DNA of 64,000 bases, taken from the NCBI RefSeq assembly GCF_000711295.1, contig NZ_JOMJ01000003.1, positions 509,001 to 573,000 on the forward strand. The letters are read 5' to 3'. The translations under genes were made by a program, and so were the position numbers. Numbering within the stretch: position 1 is the stretch's first letter; every line of letters starts with the position of its first letter. The notes below the pieces were generated by a model. The model worked only from the letters and a program-made list of their open reading frames with translations, was not told the origin of the DNA and did not search any database. Shown here one piece after another: positions 28,815-41,097 of this stretch. This DNA is from Desulfohalovibrio reitneri. GTDB lineage: Bacteria; Desulfobacterota; Desulfovibrionia; Desulfovibrionales; Desulfovibrionaceae.

Positions 28815-29476
28815 GGGCCGCCTGGACCGTCGCGGGCAAAGACCTGCGGCTGCTCGTCTCCGGTGGGCAGGGGCTTGTGCAGGCCGGGCTGCTGGGACTG
28901 GTGCTCATCTTTCTTTTCAGCCTCTCCCGCGGGGCGGGCGAGGCCACTCCGCCGCAGGCCGCGGCGGTCATTTTCTGGCTGGCCACAGCTTTCGCCCTGG
29001 TGCTTGTGTTCAACGCCCTCTACGCCCTTGAGGAGGAGACCGGCGCTCGTCGAGGGCTGTTGCTGGCTCCGTGCCCGGTGCAGTCCGTTTGGCTGGGCAA
29101 AGCTGTATCCGGCTTGGCCGCCCTGCTTTTGGCCCAAGCCGTCTTCGCTCCGGCCACCATCGTCTTTCTGGGGCAGGAGGTCGGCCCGGGGTGGCTCGAG
29201 GCAGCGGGAACCGCCCTGGTCGTTGACTGGGGACTGGTTGTGCTCGGCTCGCTTTTGGGGGCGCTCTCCCAGGGCGCGGCCTCGCGGGAATCCATCCTCA
29301 CTGTGGTGCTCTTTCCGCTTTTGGTTCCGGCGCTTTTGGCCGGGGTCAAGACGGGCTCTGCCGCGCTTGGCGGGGGCGACGCCTCCGGCTGGCTCGGCCT
29401 GGCCGTGGGCTTCGACGCCCTGTTCACGGCCGCGGCCCTGGTGCTGTTTCCCTTCGTTTACGGGGAGGAATCATGA
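28808..29476 (+). CDS. ccmB: Haem exporter membrane protein CcmB
   Basis: A 222-residue protein with six hydrophobic segments, the partner of the CcmA ATPase. The N-terminus AAWTVAGKDLRLLV and the later FNALYALEEETGARRGLLLAP are characteristic of CcmB. The GTG start at 28808 overlaps the end of ccmA; its stop overlaps the ccmC ATG (ATGA). Confidence 0.9.
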   Translation: MLRAAWTVAGKDLRLLVSGGQGLVQAGLLGLVLIFLFSLSRGAGEATPPQAAAVIFWLATAFALVLVFNALYALEEETGARRGLLLAPCPVQSVWLGKAVSGLAALLLAQAVFAPATIVFLGQEVGPGWLEAAGTALVVDWGLVVLGSLLGALSQGAASRESILTVVLFPLLVPALLAGVKTGSAALGGGDASGWLGLAVGFDALFTAAALVLFPFVYGEES

Positions 29477-30132
29477 AGGTTCTGGCCGCTCTCGCCGCCC
29501 TTATGTTCTGTTGGGCGCAGTGGATGATCTGGAGCTACGCCCCGGTGGAGGCCACCATGGGGCTGGCGCAGAAGATATTCTACATCCACCTGCCACTGGC
29601 CTGGTGGGCGCTCATTTCCTTTTTCGCCGTTTTCGCGGCCTCCATCGCCTACCTGGCCACGGGCCACGATCGCTATCACATGCTGGCCGGGGCCGCGGCC
29701 GAGATCGGAGTGCTCTTTTCCGGACTGGCCCTTGTCACCGGTATCCTCTGGGCCCGCGCCTCCTGGGGCGTGTGGTGGACCTGGGACCCGAGGCTGACCA
29801 CCACCCTGGTGATGTGGTTCGTCTACGCCGCCTACTTGTCCCTGCGGGCATCGCCCGAGGGGGGAGCGGGACGGGCCAAAGCTTGCGCCGTGCTCGGTGT
29901 GGCCGCCTTTCTCAACGTGCCCTTCGTTTTCTTGTCCGCGCGCATGTGGCGCTCCATCCATCCGGCGGTCATCGCCAGCGAGGGGGGCGGCATGCCCGCC
30001 TCCATGTGGCATGCCGTGGGGACTTCGGTGGGGGCCTTCGGACTTTTGTGGATCGGTCTGGTTCTGCTGCGCACCCGTCAGATGACCATGTTGCGCGCCG
30101 TGGAAACCCGCCTGCTGGCAGGGGAGGAATAA
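29473..30132 (+). CDS. ccmC: Haem-handling protein CcmC
   Basis: A 219-residue protein with six membrane segments. The WWD motif [19 protein letters not shown] is present, with conserved His residues in [10 protein letters not shown] and SIHPAVI. CcmC delivers haem to CcmE. It is coupled to ccmB by ATGA and to the next small gene by TAATG. Confidence 0.94.
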   Translation: MKVLAALAALMFCWAQWMIWSYAPVEATMGLAQKIFYIHLPLAWWALISFFAVFAASIAYLATGHDRYHMLAGAAAEIGVLFSGLALVTGILWARASWGVWWTWDPRLTTTLVMWFVYAAYLSLRASPEGGAGRAKACAVLGVAAFLNVPFVFLSARMWRSIHPAVIASEGGGMPASMWHAVGTSVGAFGLLWIGLVLLRTRQMTMLRAVETRLLAGEE

Positions 30133-30275
30133 TGGAGTATCTCGACTACGTTCTGGCCGCCAACGCGGCCGTCTGGATCGGCATCGCCGCCTACCTGGGC
30201 TTTCTGGGGTCGCGCCAGACCAGGCTGCGGCGGAGAATGGAACAACTGGCCCTGCTGCGCGGGGAGGAGGAATAA
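30132..30275 (+). CDS. ccmD: Small CcmD-like membrane protein
   Basis: A 47-residue protein with one membrane segment (about 6-27, VLAANAAVWIGIAAYLGFLG) followed by a basic, Arg-rich cytoplasmic end. Size, topology and position after ccmC match CcmD, which helps release holo-CcmE. Sequence similarity across CcmD proteins is low, so the name rests mainly on context. Confidence 0.72.
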   Translation: MEYLDYVLAANAAVWIGIAAYLGFLGSRQTRLRRRMEQLALLRGEEE

Positions 30276-30853
30276 TGGCCGCTTTGAGTGGAGGCGGACG
30301 GCGCATGGTTGTCTGGCTGGTGGCCGCCGGATTGGCGGTCATGTTCGTCAGCTCCATCGCCTACCGCATGCAGAACCCGTCGCGCACGGTGGCGCTTAAG
30401 CAGCGCCAGGCCCCGACCCAGAGCATGATGGGCGGGGAGCAGGACATGGAGGCCATGCGCGAGATGATGCGCGCCATGCAGGAGAACCCCGACGACCCGG
30501 ACGTCAATTTGCAACTCGCGGGGCGTTTCCTGGAAATGGGTGCGTACGAGCAGGCGGCCACTTTCGCCCAGAACGTGCTCAACGTGCGTCCCGGCGACGC
30601 GCGGGCAATGAACCTTTACGCCGTGGCCCTCTTCCAGCAGGGCAGCCATCAGGCCTCGGCGGAGGCTTTCCAGCAATTGCTGGACATGGGCGGGGAGAAC
30701 GTCATGGCACACTACAATCTGGGCGTGCTCTACAAGTATTACCTGGACCAGCCTGAACGGGCCGTGGGCCATTTCCAGCGGGCAATGGAAATGAACCCGG
30801 AGGAGCGCGTCAAGCAGATGCTGCGCAAGGAGCTTTCCGGGGAGGACGGATAA
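30275..30853 (+). CDS. Membrane-anchored TPR protein (CcmI-like)
   Basis: A 192-residue protein: one N-terminal membrane segment (about 10-30) and three TPR-like units (about 70-185; AGRFLEMGAYEQAATFAQNVL, YAVALFQQGSHQASAEAFQQLL, AHYNLGVLYKYYLDQPERAVGHFQ). It overlaps the CcmD-like stop (TAATG). In cytochrome c maturation, TPR proteins such as CcmI bind apocytochrome c. No CcmG or CcmH gene follows. Confidence 0.75.
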   Translation: MAALSGGGRRMVVWLVAAGLAVMFVSSIAYRMQNPSRTVALKQRQAPTQSMMGGEQDMEAMREMMRAMQENPDDPDVNLQLAGRFLEMGAYEQAATFAQNVLNVRPGDARAMNLYAVALFQQGSHQASAEAFQQLLDMGGENVMAHYNLGVLYKYYLDQPERAVGHFQRAMEMNPEERVKQMLRKELSGEDG

Positions 30854-30910
30854 GAGCGCCGACCCCCGGTTGGCGCGGCCCCCGAGCCACGCGGGGTTTG
30901 TGACGGCGCG

Positions 30911-30939
30911 TTGACTTTTGCCCGGCAATCGTGGCATGA
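30911..30939 (+). promoter_or_regulatory. Weak candidate promoter for livK
   Basis: TTGACT (30911-30916), a 17-base spacer and a poor -10, GCATGA (30934-30939). The 199-base gap before livK also has a 9-bp hairpin at 30856-30876 just after the ccm operon, without a T run. Confidence 0.25.
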
Positions 30940-31052
30940 GGTCTTGCTTCCAAGGATTGTGGGATCCGCCGGATTGAAAGGGTCGCGGCGCGGGGATTCC
31001 CGGGCCGGTTTATCGCAACGCGCGCAGGGCGCAGCACCAATTGGAGGACTGT

Positions 31053-32207
31053 ATGGCTCGGAGCTTGTGGAAAGTTCTCATTCTTGCCCTCGTCATGGCT
31101 TTCGGCGCTTCGCCGGCCATGGCCGACGACACCGTCACCATCGCCGTGGCTTCTCCCTTCACCGGCCCCGCCGCCGCTTACGGAGACAACATCAAGGCCG
31201 GCGTGTCCATGAAGGTCGCCGAGATCAACGAGGCCGGCGGCATCAACGGCAAGCAGGTCGAAGTGGAGTGGATGGACGAAAAGTGCGACCCGCGCGAGGC
31301 CGCCACCGTCGCCCCCAAGATCGCCCAGAACAAGGACATCGTCGGCGTGGTGGGCCATCTGTGTTCCTCCGCCCATCTGGCCGCTCTGCCCACCTACACG
31401 CGCGCCGGGGTGCCCGCCATCTCGCCCACAGCCACCAACGTCACCATTTCCGAGAAGAACACCGACCGCCGCGGCCGCGTGTGGGGCTTCCGCAACGTCT
31501 ACCGCGACGACTTCCAGGGCCAGTTCCTGGCCAACTACGTCAAGGACGTCCTTGGCCTGGAAAAGATCGCTGTGTTCCATGAGAACAACGACTACGGCAT
31601 CGGCCTCAAGGACGCCTTCATGGGCGAGGCCGAGAAGATCGACCTGGATATCGTGGGCGTCGAAGCCTACATCAAGGGTGCCCAGGACTTTACCCCGCAG
31701 CTGACCAAGCTCAAGAACGAGAATCCCGACGGCCTTTTCATCGCCGGGTATTACGGCGAGGGCGCTCTCATCGCCTCCCAGGCCAACATGCTGGGCCTGG
31801 ACGTGGTCAAGTTTGGCGCCGACGGCCTGGACAACGCCGACTACATCAACCTTGCCGACACAGCCGCCAACAACACGTACATGACCGTGCCCTTCCTGGC
31901 CGCCGCCGCCGGTCCCCAGGCCCAGGAGTTCATCAAGGAGTTCGAGAAGGAACAGGGCCGCTCCCTGGACTGGATGAGTGCCAACGCCTATGACGCCGCC
32001 GGGCTGCTGCTGCAGGCCGTGGCCGAGGTGGGCGAGGACCGCGAGGAAATCCGTGACTACCTCATCTCCATCGACAGCCCCGAAGAGGCCTACGAAGGCG
32101 TGACCGGCAAGACCTACTTCAACGAGCAGGGCGACTCCCAGAAGTCCGCCTACGTGAAGATGGTCAAGGACGAGGAGTTCGTGCCCGCGCCCAAGCAAAT
32201 GAATTAA
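31053..32207 (+). CDS. livK: Branched-chain amino acid ABC transporter, substrate-binding protein
   Basis: A 384-residue periplasmic protein. The signal peptide covers about residues 1-24 (SLWKVLILALVMAFGASPAMA, cut before DD). The mature part is a type I periplasmic binding fold: VTIAVASPFTGPAAAYGDNIKAG, then VGHLCSSAHLAALPTYTRAGVPAISPTATN, which lines the ligand site. It captures Leu, Ile, Val or related amino acids for LivHMGF. TTGGAGGA lies 5 bases before the ATG at 31053. Confidence 0.93.
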   Translation: MARSLWKVLILALVMAFGASPAMADDTVTIAVASPFTGPAAAYGDNIKAGVSMKVAEINEAGGINGKQVEVEWMDEKCDPREAATVAPKIAQNKDIVGVVGHLCSSAHLAALPTYTRAGVPAISPTATNVTISEKNTDRRGRVWGFRNVYRDDFQGQFLANYVKDVLGLEKIAVFHENNDYGIGLKDAFMGEAEKIDLDIVGVEAYIKGAQDFTPQLTKLKNENPDGLFIAGYYGEGALIASQANMLGLDVVKFGADGLDNADYINLADTAANNTYMTVPFLAAAAGPQAQEFIKEFEKEQGRSLDWMSANAYDAAGLLLQAVAEVGEDREEIRDYLISIDSPEEAYEGVTGKTYFNEQGDSQKSAYVKMVKDEEFVPAPKQMN

Positions 32208-32240
32208 GCCTAAGCCTGATCCGATCCGATTCGGGAGGGG

Positions 32241-32274
32241 AAACAGGCTGGATTCGTCCAGCCTGTTTCTTTTT
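32241..32274 (+). terminator. Terminator or attenuator between livK and livH
   Basis: A 12-bp perfect stem with TTCG loop (aaacaggctgga / tccagcctgttt; 32241-32268), followed by cttttt. Placed between the binding-protein gene and its permease genes, it probably lets livK be expressed above livHMGF. Confidence 0.85.
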
Positions 32275-32311
32275 CCCGTGAAGCCATCCCCCAATCCAAA
32301 GCGAGCGACCC

Positions 32312-33199
32312 GTGCTTGAACAGCAACTCATAAACGGACTCACCCTGGGCGTGATATACGCCATGATCGCGGTGGGCTATACCATGGTCTACGGGGTAAT
32401 CGAGCTGATCAACTTCGCCCACGGCGAAATCTTCATGCTCGGCGCCTTTTTCTGCATGACCTTCATTACCGTTTTCGGCGTGCCGTTCTATCTGGCCATT
32501 TTCCTGGCCATGTGCTGCTGCGCGGTGTGCGGCGTGCTGTTGGACATCATCGCCTACCGGCCATTGCGCAACTCGCCACGACTAGCGGCGCTCATAACGG
32601 CCATAGGCATGTCCATTTTCTTGCAGAACCTAGCCCTGATGATCTGGGGCAGCCGCCCCCGTCCGTTCCCCAAGGACGCGCTTCCGGAGTTTTTTTCCCA
32701 GACAGCCCTCACCTTCGGCGACGTCAAGCTGACCTGGCTGCAACTCTTCATCTTCGCCGTGACCATCGCCATGATGGTCGGCCTGAACCTGATCATCACC
32801 AAGACCAAGGCGGGCACCGCCATGCGTGCCCTGGCCCAGAACAAGCAGGCCGCCGCGCTGATGGGCATCAACGTCAACCGCATCATTTCCTTCACCTTCA
32901 TCCTCGGTTCCTCCATGGGCGCCGTGGCCGGGGTGCTGGTCAGCGTATTCTACAACACCATGTACCCCATGATGGGCTACACAGCGGGCGTCAAAGCCTT
33001 CGCAGCCGCGGTGTTGGGCGGAATCGGCTCGGTGCCCGGAGCCATGATCGGCGGGGTCATCCTCGGCGTGGCCGAGGCGCTGGGCGCTGGCTATGTTTCC
33101 TCGCTGTATCGCGACGGCGTGGCCTACGCCATCATGATCGCGGTCATCCTTTTCCGTCCCTCGGGCATCCTGGGGCGCTTGGTGGGGGATAAGGCATGA
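32312..33199 (+). CDS. livH: Branched-chain amino acid ABC transporter, permease LivH
   Basis: A 295-residue inner-membrane permease with about eight segments; INGLTLGVIYAMIAVGYTMVYGVIELINFAHGE at the N-terminus is diagnostic. The EAA-like loop is MRALAQNKQAAALMGINVNR. It forms the channel with LivM. GTG start; ends with an ATGA overlap with livM. Confidence 0.94.
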   Translation: MLEQQLINGLTLGVIYAMIAVGYTMVYGVIELINFAHGEIFMLGAFFCMTFITVFGVPFYLAIFLAMCCCAVCGVLLDIIAYRPLRNSPRLAALITAIGMSIFLQNLALMIWGSRPRPFPKDALPEFFSQTALTFGDVKLTWLQLFIFAVTIAMMVGLNLIITKTKAGTAMRALAQNKQAAALMGINVNRIISFTFILGSSMGAVAGVLVSVFYNTMYPMMGYTAGVKAFAAAVLGGIGSVPGAMIGGVILGVAEALGAGYVSSLYRDGVAYAIMIAVILFRPSGILGRLVGDKA

Positions 33200-34242
33200 G
33201 CCGCGGCAACCTCATCAAGCTGGCGGCGGCCGCGATCCTGCTGACCTTCCCCATGACCGGCTTCGCTTCTGACTACCTGCTGCACGTGCTGACTCTGATC
33301 ATGGTCTACATGGTCCTGGCCATGGGACTGAACATCGTGCCGGGCTTCTGCGGCCTGCTGGACCTCGGTTTCGTGGGGTTCTACGGCATCGGCGCGTACA
33401 CCGCCGGACTGCTGACCATCAACTACGGGCTCTCCATGTGGATGCTTGTTCCGCTGGCCGCGCTCAACGGCGCGGTCTGGGGCATCCTGCTCGGCGCGCC
33501 CACCCTGCGGCTCACGGGCGACTACTTCGCCATCGTCACATTCGGCTTCTCGGAACTGGTGGTCCTGTTCCTGACCAACGAGATATGGCTGACCCGAGGC
33601 CCCCTGGGCCTGCCCGGCATCGAACCGGCCTCCATCGACCTCTCCTGGCTGTCCACCATGATCAACCCCGACTGGGACTGGTACTACGAGTTCTACGGTG
33701 AGACGCCATACTTCTATTTGGCCATCGCCATGGTGCTGGGCGTCTACTTCATGATGCGACGGCTAGAGGACTCACGGCTGGGCCGGGCCTGGTACGCCAT
33801 ACGCGAGGACCCGCTGGCCGCGGCCTCCTCCGGCATCAACATCCTCAACTACAAGGTCATCGCTTTCGCCATCTCGGCTGGAATCGGTGCCCTGGCGGGC
33901 TGTTTCTTCGCCCGCTGGACCCTGTTCCTCTCGCCGGACATGTTCAAGTTCTGGGAGTCGTTCCTGGTGCTGTGCATGGTGGTGCTCGGCGGGCTGGGCA
34001 ACATCAACGGCGCGCTGGTGGGGGCCACCGTGCTCATCGCCCTGGGCGAGGTGCTGCGCGGCGTGCTGCCCACGCTGGGCCTGCCCGCGGAGACGCGCTT
34101 CATGGCCTACGGCCTGATCATGGTCCTCATCATGCGGTTCCGTCCGGCCGGGTTCATCCCCAAGATCGCCGACGCCTCGCTGAAGAATCCCATCATCATC
34201 AAGCTCAAGCGTGAGCTGAAGGCCAAGGGGGCGCTGTCGTGA
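33196..34242 (+). CDS. livM: Branched-chain amino acid ABC transporter, permease LivM
   Basis: A 348-residue permease with about nine to ten membrane segments. MGLNIVPGFCGLLDLGFVGFYGIGAYTAGLL and AIREDPLAAASSGINILNYK are typical LivM segments. It overlaps livH (ATGA) and livG (the GTG lies within the stop region). Confidence 0.94.
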   Translation: MSRGNLIKLAAAAILLTFPMTGFASDYLLHVLTLIMVYMVLAMGLNIVPGFCGLLDLGFVGFYGIGAYTAGLLTINYGLSMWMLVPLAALNGAVWGILLGAPTLRLTGDYFAIVTFGFSELVVLFLTNEIWLTRGPLGLPGIEPASIDLSWLSTMINPDWDWYYEFYGETPYFYLAIAMVLGVYFMMRRLEDSRLGRAWYAIREDPLAAASSGINILNYKVIAFAISAGIGALAGCFFARWTLFLSPDMFKFWESFLVLCMVVLGGLGNINGALVGATVLIALGEVLRGVLPTLGLPAETRFMAYGLIMVLIMRFRPAGFIPKIADASLKNPIIIKLKRELKAKGALS

Positions 34243-35019
34243 GCCAGCCGCTTCTGCGGGTCGATTCCGTGTCCAAGCGCTTCGGCGGGCTGCTGGCCCT
34301 GGCCGAGGTCTCCTTCGACGTCATGCCCGACCGCATTCTGGGCCTCATCGGACCCAACGGCGCGGGCAAGACCACCATCTTCAACTGCATCGCCGGGGTG
34401 CTCAAACCCACCTCCGGCGATCTCCTCTTCGACACCGGCCGCGACGTGCGCCGCACCAACGGCTACAAGCCGGAGAAGATGACCGAACTGGGGGTCTCGC
34501 GCACTTTTCAGAACATCCGGCTCTTCTCGGAACTGAGCGTGCTGGACAACGTGCGCATCGGCCGTCACTGCCGCACGCGGTGCAACTTCCTGTCCTCGGT
34601 GTTCCGAACCCAAAAGCAGAAGGACGAAGAGCAGGAAATTGTGGACAGGGCCATGGCCTGGCTGCGGTTCGTGGGGCTGGAATCCAAGGCTTTCCACCAG
34701 TCCACCGCCCTGGCCTACGGTGACCAGCGCCGCCTGGAGATAGCCCGGGCGCTGTCCACGGAGCCCCGCCTGTTGCTGCTGGACGAACCGGCCGCAGGCA
34801 TGAACCCCTATGAAACCAAGGCCCTGGTGGACCTCATCCACGCCATCATGGACCAGGGCGTGACCGTGGTTCTCATAGAGCACGACATGAAGCTGGTCAT
34901 GCAGATTTGCGAACACCTGGTGGTGCTGGACCACGGGGCCAAGATCGCCGAGGGCGGCCCGCGCGACATCAGGGAGAACCCGCAGGTCATCGAAGCCTAT
35001 CTGGGCAGGGGGGCGGCCG

Positions 35020-35027
<8 letters not shown>
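34239..35027 (+). CDS. livG: Branched-chain amino acid ABC transporter, ATPase LivG
   Basis: A 262-residue ATPase: Walker A GPNGAGKTT, the LivG-type ALAYGDQRRLEIARAL as signature segment, and Walker B LLLLDEPAAGMNP. The start is GTG; the end overlaps livF by 8 bases. Confidence 0.95.
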
Positions 35028-37212
<2,185 letters not shown>

Positions 37213-37266
37213 CCCCTTGCGCCCGAACAAGGCCACGGGTACAACACAGCGGAATCCGGGTATCTC

Positions 37267-38817
37267 ATGGAACACCACGACAAGGTCGTCATTCTCGACT
37301 TCGGCTCCCAGTACACACAGCTCATCGCCAGACGGGTGCGCGAGGCCGGGGTCTATTCCGAAATCGTTCCCTGCACCATCCCTCTGGATGAACTGAAGGC
37401 GCACGATCCCAAGGCGGTCATCCTTTCGGGCGGCCCGGCCAGCGTGCTGGAGGACGACTCCCCGGGCGTTGACGACGGCGTTTTCGCGCTGGGCGTGCCG
37501 GTGCTGGGCATTTGTTACGGCATGCAGATCATGGCGCACCACCTGTGCGGACGCATCACCCAGGCCACGGACCGGGAATACGGCCGCGCCGACCTGGACG
37601 TTGTGGACCCCGGCTTGCTGCTGGACGGCCTGCGCACCGACGAGGGGCACAAGGTCTGGATGTCGCATGGCGACCATGTGGAGGCCGCACCCGAGGGGTT
37701 CAAGGTGCTGGCCAAGACAGGCTCCCTGGACGTGGCCGCCATGTCCGACCCGGCACGCAAGCTCTACGCCCTGCAGTTCCATCCAGAGGTGGCCCACACC
37801 GACGACGGCGAAATCATCCTGCGCAATTTCCTCTTCAAGATCGCCCAGGTGAAGCCGGGCTGGACCATGGCTTCTTTCGTGGACCACACCACGGCCGAGC
37901 TTCGCGAGGCGGTGGGCGACGCCGGGGTGGTCTGCGGCCTGTCCGGCGGCATCGACTCCACCGTGGTGGCGCTTCTGCTGCACAAGGCCATCGGCAAGCA
38001 GCTCACCTGCATCTTCGTGGACAACGGACTGCTGCGCCACCAGGAGCGCGAAGAGGTCATCGGCTACCTGGATGAGCACTTCGATCTCAATCTGGTGGTG
38101 GTGGACGCCCGCGAACGCTTCCTCTCCAAGCTCACCGGTGTTTCCGACCCCGAGGAAAAGCGCCGCATCATCGGCTACACCTTCATCGACGTCTTCGAGG
38201 AGGAAGCCAACAAGCTGGATGGAGTCAAGTACTTGGCCCAGGGCACGCTCTACCCGGACGTCATCGAGTCTGTCTCCTTCAAGGGCGGGCCTTCGGCCGT
38301 TATCAAGAGCCACCACAACGTGGGCGGCCTGCCGGAGAAGATGAACCTGGACCTGGTGGAACCCCTGCGCGAACTGTTCAAGGACGAGGTGCGCAAGGTG
38401 GCTGTGGAGTTGGGGCTGCCGGACTACATCATCTGGCGGCACCCCTTTCCCGGCCCCGGGCTGGCCATCCGCATCATCGGGGAGATTTCCCCGGAGCGGC
38501 TGGAGGTCTTGCGCCAGTCCGACCGCATCGTTCAGCAGGAGCTGCGCGCTTCGGGGTGGTACCAGAAGGTCTGGCAGGGGTTCGCCGTGCTCCTGCCGCT
38601 GAAGACCGTGGGCGTCATGGGCGACGATCGCACCTACGAGTCCGTGGTGGCCCTGCGGGTGGTTGACTCCCTGGACGCCATGACGGCCGACTGGACGCGG
38701 CTGCCGCCGGACCTAGTGGCCCGCATCTCCAACCGCATCATCAACGAGGTGCGGGGGGTCAACCGGGTGGTCCTGGATGTCTCCTCCAAACCGCCAAGCA
38801 CCATCGAGTGGGAATAA
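37267..38817 (+). CDS. guaA: GMP synthase (glutamine-hydrolysing)
   Basis: A 516-residue enzyme that aminates XMP to GMP. The N-terminal glutamine amidotransferase has the nucleophile Cys83 in [11 protein letters not shown] and its His in FHPEVAHT. The ATP pyrophosphatase P-loop is LSGGIDSTV, followed by the dimerisation domain ending KPPSTIEWE. It follows guaB after 54 bases. Confidence 0.97.
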   Translation: MEHHDKVVILDFGSQYTQLIARRVREAGVYSEIVPCTIPLDELKAHDPKAVILSGGPASVLEDDSPGVDDGVFALGVPVLGICYGMQIMAHHLCGRITQATDREYGRADLDVVDPGLLLDGLRTDEGHKVWMSHGDHVEAAPEGFKVLAKTGSLDVAAMSDPARKLYALQFHPEVAHTDDGEIILRNFLFKIAQVKPGWTMASFVDHTTAELREAVGDAGVVCGLSGGIDSTVVALLLHKAIGKQLTCIFVDNGLLRHQEREEVIGYLDEHFDLNLVVVDARERFLSKLTGVSDPEEKRRIIGYTFIDVFEEEANKLDGVKYLAQGTLYPDVIESVSFKGGPSAVIKSHHNVGGLPEKMNLDLVEPLRELFKDEVRKVAVELGLPDYIIWRHPFPGPGLAIRIIGEISPERLEVLRQSDRIVQQELRASGWYQKVWQGFAVLLPLKTVGVMGDDRTYESVVALRVVDSLDAMTADWTRLPPDLVARISNRIINEVRGVNRVVLDVSSKPPSTIEWE

Positions 38818-38820
38818 GCC

Positions 38821-39288
38821 GTGTTCGGCATCGGCCAGTTCGAACTGCTTCTCGTCGTTGTGGTCGCCCTCATCGTCATCGGGCCGCAAAAGCTGCCCGA
38901 GATGATGCGCACCATCGGCAAGGGATTCGCTGAATTCAAGCGGGTCTCTTCTGACGTCAAGGACACTTTCAACGCCGAAGTGGAGCGGGCCGAGCGCGAC
39001 GACCGCGATAAGCGGCGCAAGGAGCGCGAAAAGCAGGCCGAGTCCATTGGCGGGGAGCAGGCGGAGTCTTCCGGGCCCAAGGCCGAGGACTCCTTCCGCA
39101 AGATCGGTTCCGCCGAAGCCGAGGAATGGCGGGCGGAGGAATCCGCCGAAGCCAAGGCCGATTCCGGTCAAGCCGCTCCCGAGGGCTTCACCGAGATCGA
39201 GACGGGAACGCGGACCGCTGAACGGGAAGCCGGAGAGAGTGGCGGCGAAACCCCGGACGAGGGCAAGGACTCCGGGAAAAACGCATGA
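38821..39288 (+). CDS. tatB: Sec-independent translocase protein TatB
   Basis: A 155-residue protein. One N-terminal membrane helix (FGIGQFELLLVVVVALIVIGPQKLPE) with the Gly-Pro hinge of the TatA/B family is followed by an amphipathic helix and a long acidic, Glu/Ala/Ser-rich tail. The FGIGxxELLLV start and the following tatC favour TatB over TatA. The GTG start lies 3 bases after guaA; the stop overlaps tatC (ATGA). No separate tatA is seen here. Confidence 0.88.
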   Translation: MFGIGQFELLLVVVVALIVIGPQKLPEMMRTIGKGFAEFKRVSSDVKDTFNAEVERAERDDRDKRRKEREKQAESIGGEQAESSGPKAEDSFRKIGSAEAEEWRAEESAEAKADSGQAAPEGFTEIETGTRTAEREAGESGGETPDEGKDSGKNA

Positions 39289-40469
39289 GTTCCGTATCCA
39301 GCGACCCCAGGGAGGAGGAACGCGCCGGGGAAGGTGACACCGGCCGCGAGGAACCCCGGGACGACTCCCCGGAAGGTGGAGAGCCCGCCGGGGGAACCGG
39401 TTCGGATGAGTCCGCCCCCGCTCGGGAGTATCCCGAAGATCCCTCTGATTACGAGGACTCCGGGGAATCCGCGGGTGAATCCGATCAATCTGGCGCGTCC
39501 CGGGATGCAGGTGGCTCCGGTGACGAGGAAGGCTCATCCGGCGGCGGCGATGACGGGGGAGATGACTCCGACGGGGCCATGATCCAGGCCGGTGCCGGCA
39601 GCCCCCCCGACTTCCCCACGGACGGCTCCGGTTCGTCCGCCTCCGGCGATGGCGGCGACGGCGGCGACGGTGATGATGGAGAGGAGGACGAGGAGGAAGA
39701 CCTCGGCTCCATGCCGCTGGTCGAACATCTCAAGGACCTGCGCAACCGCATGGTCCGCATCGTCATCGCCGTGGTGGTGGGCTTTCTGGCGAGTTGGGCC
39801 TTCCGCAAGCGCATCCTCGACGTCATCATGGAGCCCATGAAGAAGGTGCTGGATGCGTCGGAAGAGGGTTCGACCTTCATCTACACCTATCCTGCCGAGG
39901 CTTTCTTCACCGAGGTCAAGGCCTGCGTGCTGGCCGGAATCCTTCTCACCAGCCCCTATATTTTCTACCAATTCTGGCGCTTCATCGCTCCCGGCCTCTA
40001 CCGGCACGAGAGGCTCTGGGTTGCGCCCATCGCTCTCATAACGGCCGCCTTCTTCGCCGCCGGCGCTCTTTTCGGCTACCTGGTGGTCTTTCCCTTCGGC
40101 TTCGAGTTTTTCGCCGGGTTCATGACCCCGTATCTCAAGTTCCTGCCCGCCTACTCGGCCTACTTCAGCTTCGCGGTCAAGTTGCTCATCGCCTTCGGGC
40201 TGGTCTTCGAGATGCCCATCTTCGTTTTCTTCCTGGCCCGCATGGGCCTGGTCACGGCCGCGGGAATGCGCAAGTACCGCAAGTACGCCATCCTCTGCAT
40301 CTTCCTGCTGGGCGCGGTTCTCACGCCGCCCGACCCCATCTCCCAGTTGGCCATGGCCGGACCATTGATCATCCTCTACGAGGTCAGCATTTACGTGGCC
40401 AAGGCTTTCGGCAGAAGAAAACGCGGCGAGCAGAGCGAACAGCCCGAGGAAGAGGGGCAGAACGCGTGA
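39285..40469 (+). CDS. tatC: Sec-independent translocase protein TatC with a 142-residue acidic N-terminal extension
   Basis: A 394-residue protein. Residues 143-394 are a standard TatC with six membrane segments: [33 protein letters not shown] and LTPPDPISQ are family hallmarks; TatC recognises twin-arginine signal peptides. Residues 1-142 are low-complexity and very acidic (Asp, Glu, Gly, Ser), and should lie in the cytoplasm beside the signal-binding surface. The ATGA overlap with tatB supports translation from 39285. An internal ATG at 39711, preceded by GGAGG-like runs, could also yield the core alone. Confidence 0.9.
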   Translation: MSSVSSDPREEERAGEGDTGREEPRDDSPEGGEPAGGTGSDESAPAREYPEDPSDYEDSGESAGESDQSGASRDAGGSGDEEGSSGGGDDGGDDSDGAMIQAGAGSPPDFPTDGSGSSASGDGGDGGDGDDGEEDEEEDLGSMPLVEHLKDLRNRMVRIVIAVVVGFLASWAFRKRILDVIMEPMKKVLDASEEGSTFIYTYPAEAFFTEVKACVLAGILLTSPYIFYQFWRFIAPGLYRHERLWVAPIALITAAFFAAGALFGYLVVFPFGFEFFAGFMTPYLKFLPAYSAYFSFAVKLLIAFGLVFEMPIFVFFLARMGLVTAAGMRKYRKYAILCIFLLGAVLTPPDPISQLAMAGPLIILYEVSIYVAKAFGRRKRGEQSEQPEEEGQNA

Positions 40470-40509
40470 CCGCGAGCCGGTCATGGGTTACACCGGAACA
40501 GGAGGCACA

Positions 40510-41097
40510 ATGAGCGAACGCACCGCTGAACTCGCGCGGACCACCTCCGAGACGTCCATCCGGGCCGAGTTGCGCCTGGACGGCTCGGGCGAGGTCCACG
40601 TGGACACCGGCTTTCCCTTCGCCGACCACATGCTCACCTTGCTGGCCTTCTGGGGCGGCTTCGACCTACGCCTGACCTGCGACGGCGACCTGGACGTTGA
40701 CGCCCACCATAGCCTGGAGGACGTGGGGCTGGTGCTGGGCCAGTGCTTCGCCGAGGCCCTGGGCGACAAGTCGGGCATAGAACGGACGGCTTTGGCCAAG
40801 GTGCCCATGGACGAGGCCCTGACCGAAGTGGTGGTGGACATCTCCGGGCGCCCCTACTTCGTCTACAGCGAAAACGTCCTGCCGCCGGTCATCGCCGGCG
40901 AGGAAAAGGACGTATGGCGCGAGTTCCTCAAGTCCTTCGCCTTCAAGGCGGCCATCAATCTGCACGTGCGTTTCGAATACGGAGACAATGGACACCATCT
41001 GCTGGAGTCGGCCTTCAAGGGGCTGGGCCTGGCCCTGGGGCGGGCCGCCGCCGTGACTCGGCAGGGGGTACGCAGCACCAAGGGGAGTCTGGATTGA
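40510..41097 (+). CDS. hisB: Imidazoleglycerol-phosphate dehydratase
   Basis: A 195-residue enzyme of histidine synthesis, without the phosphatase domain found in enteric HisB. The two metal-binding motifs are DAHHSLEDV and [15 protein letters not shown] lies 6 bases before the ATG at 40510. The stop overlaps the lipoprotein start (TGATG). Confidence 0.96.
   Translation: MSERTAELARTTSETSIRAELRLDGSGEVHVDTGFPFADHMLTLLAFWGGFDLRLTCDGDLDVDAHHSLEDVGLVLGQCFAEALGDKSGIERTALAKVPMDEALTEVVVDISGRPYFVYSENVLPPVIAGEEKDVWREFLKSFAFKAAINLHVRFEYGDNGHHLLESAFKGLGLALGRAAAVTRQGVRSTKGSLD

Noticed and set aside
30932-30950. Sigma-54-like TGGCAT and TTGC elements before livK
   Set aside because: The GG-to-GC spacing is 11 bases where sigma-54 promoters need 10.
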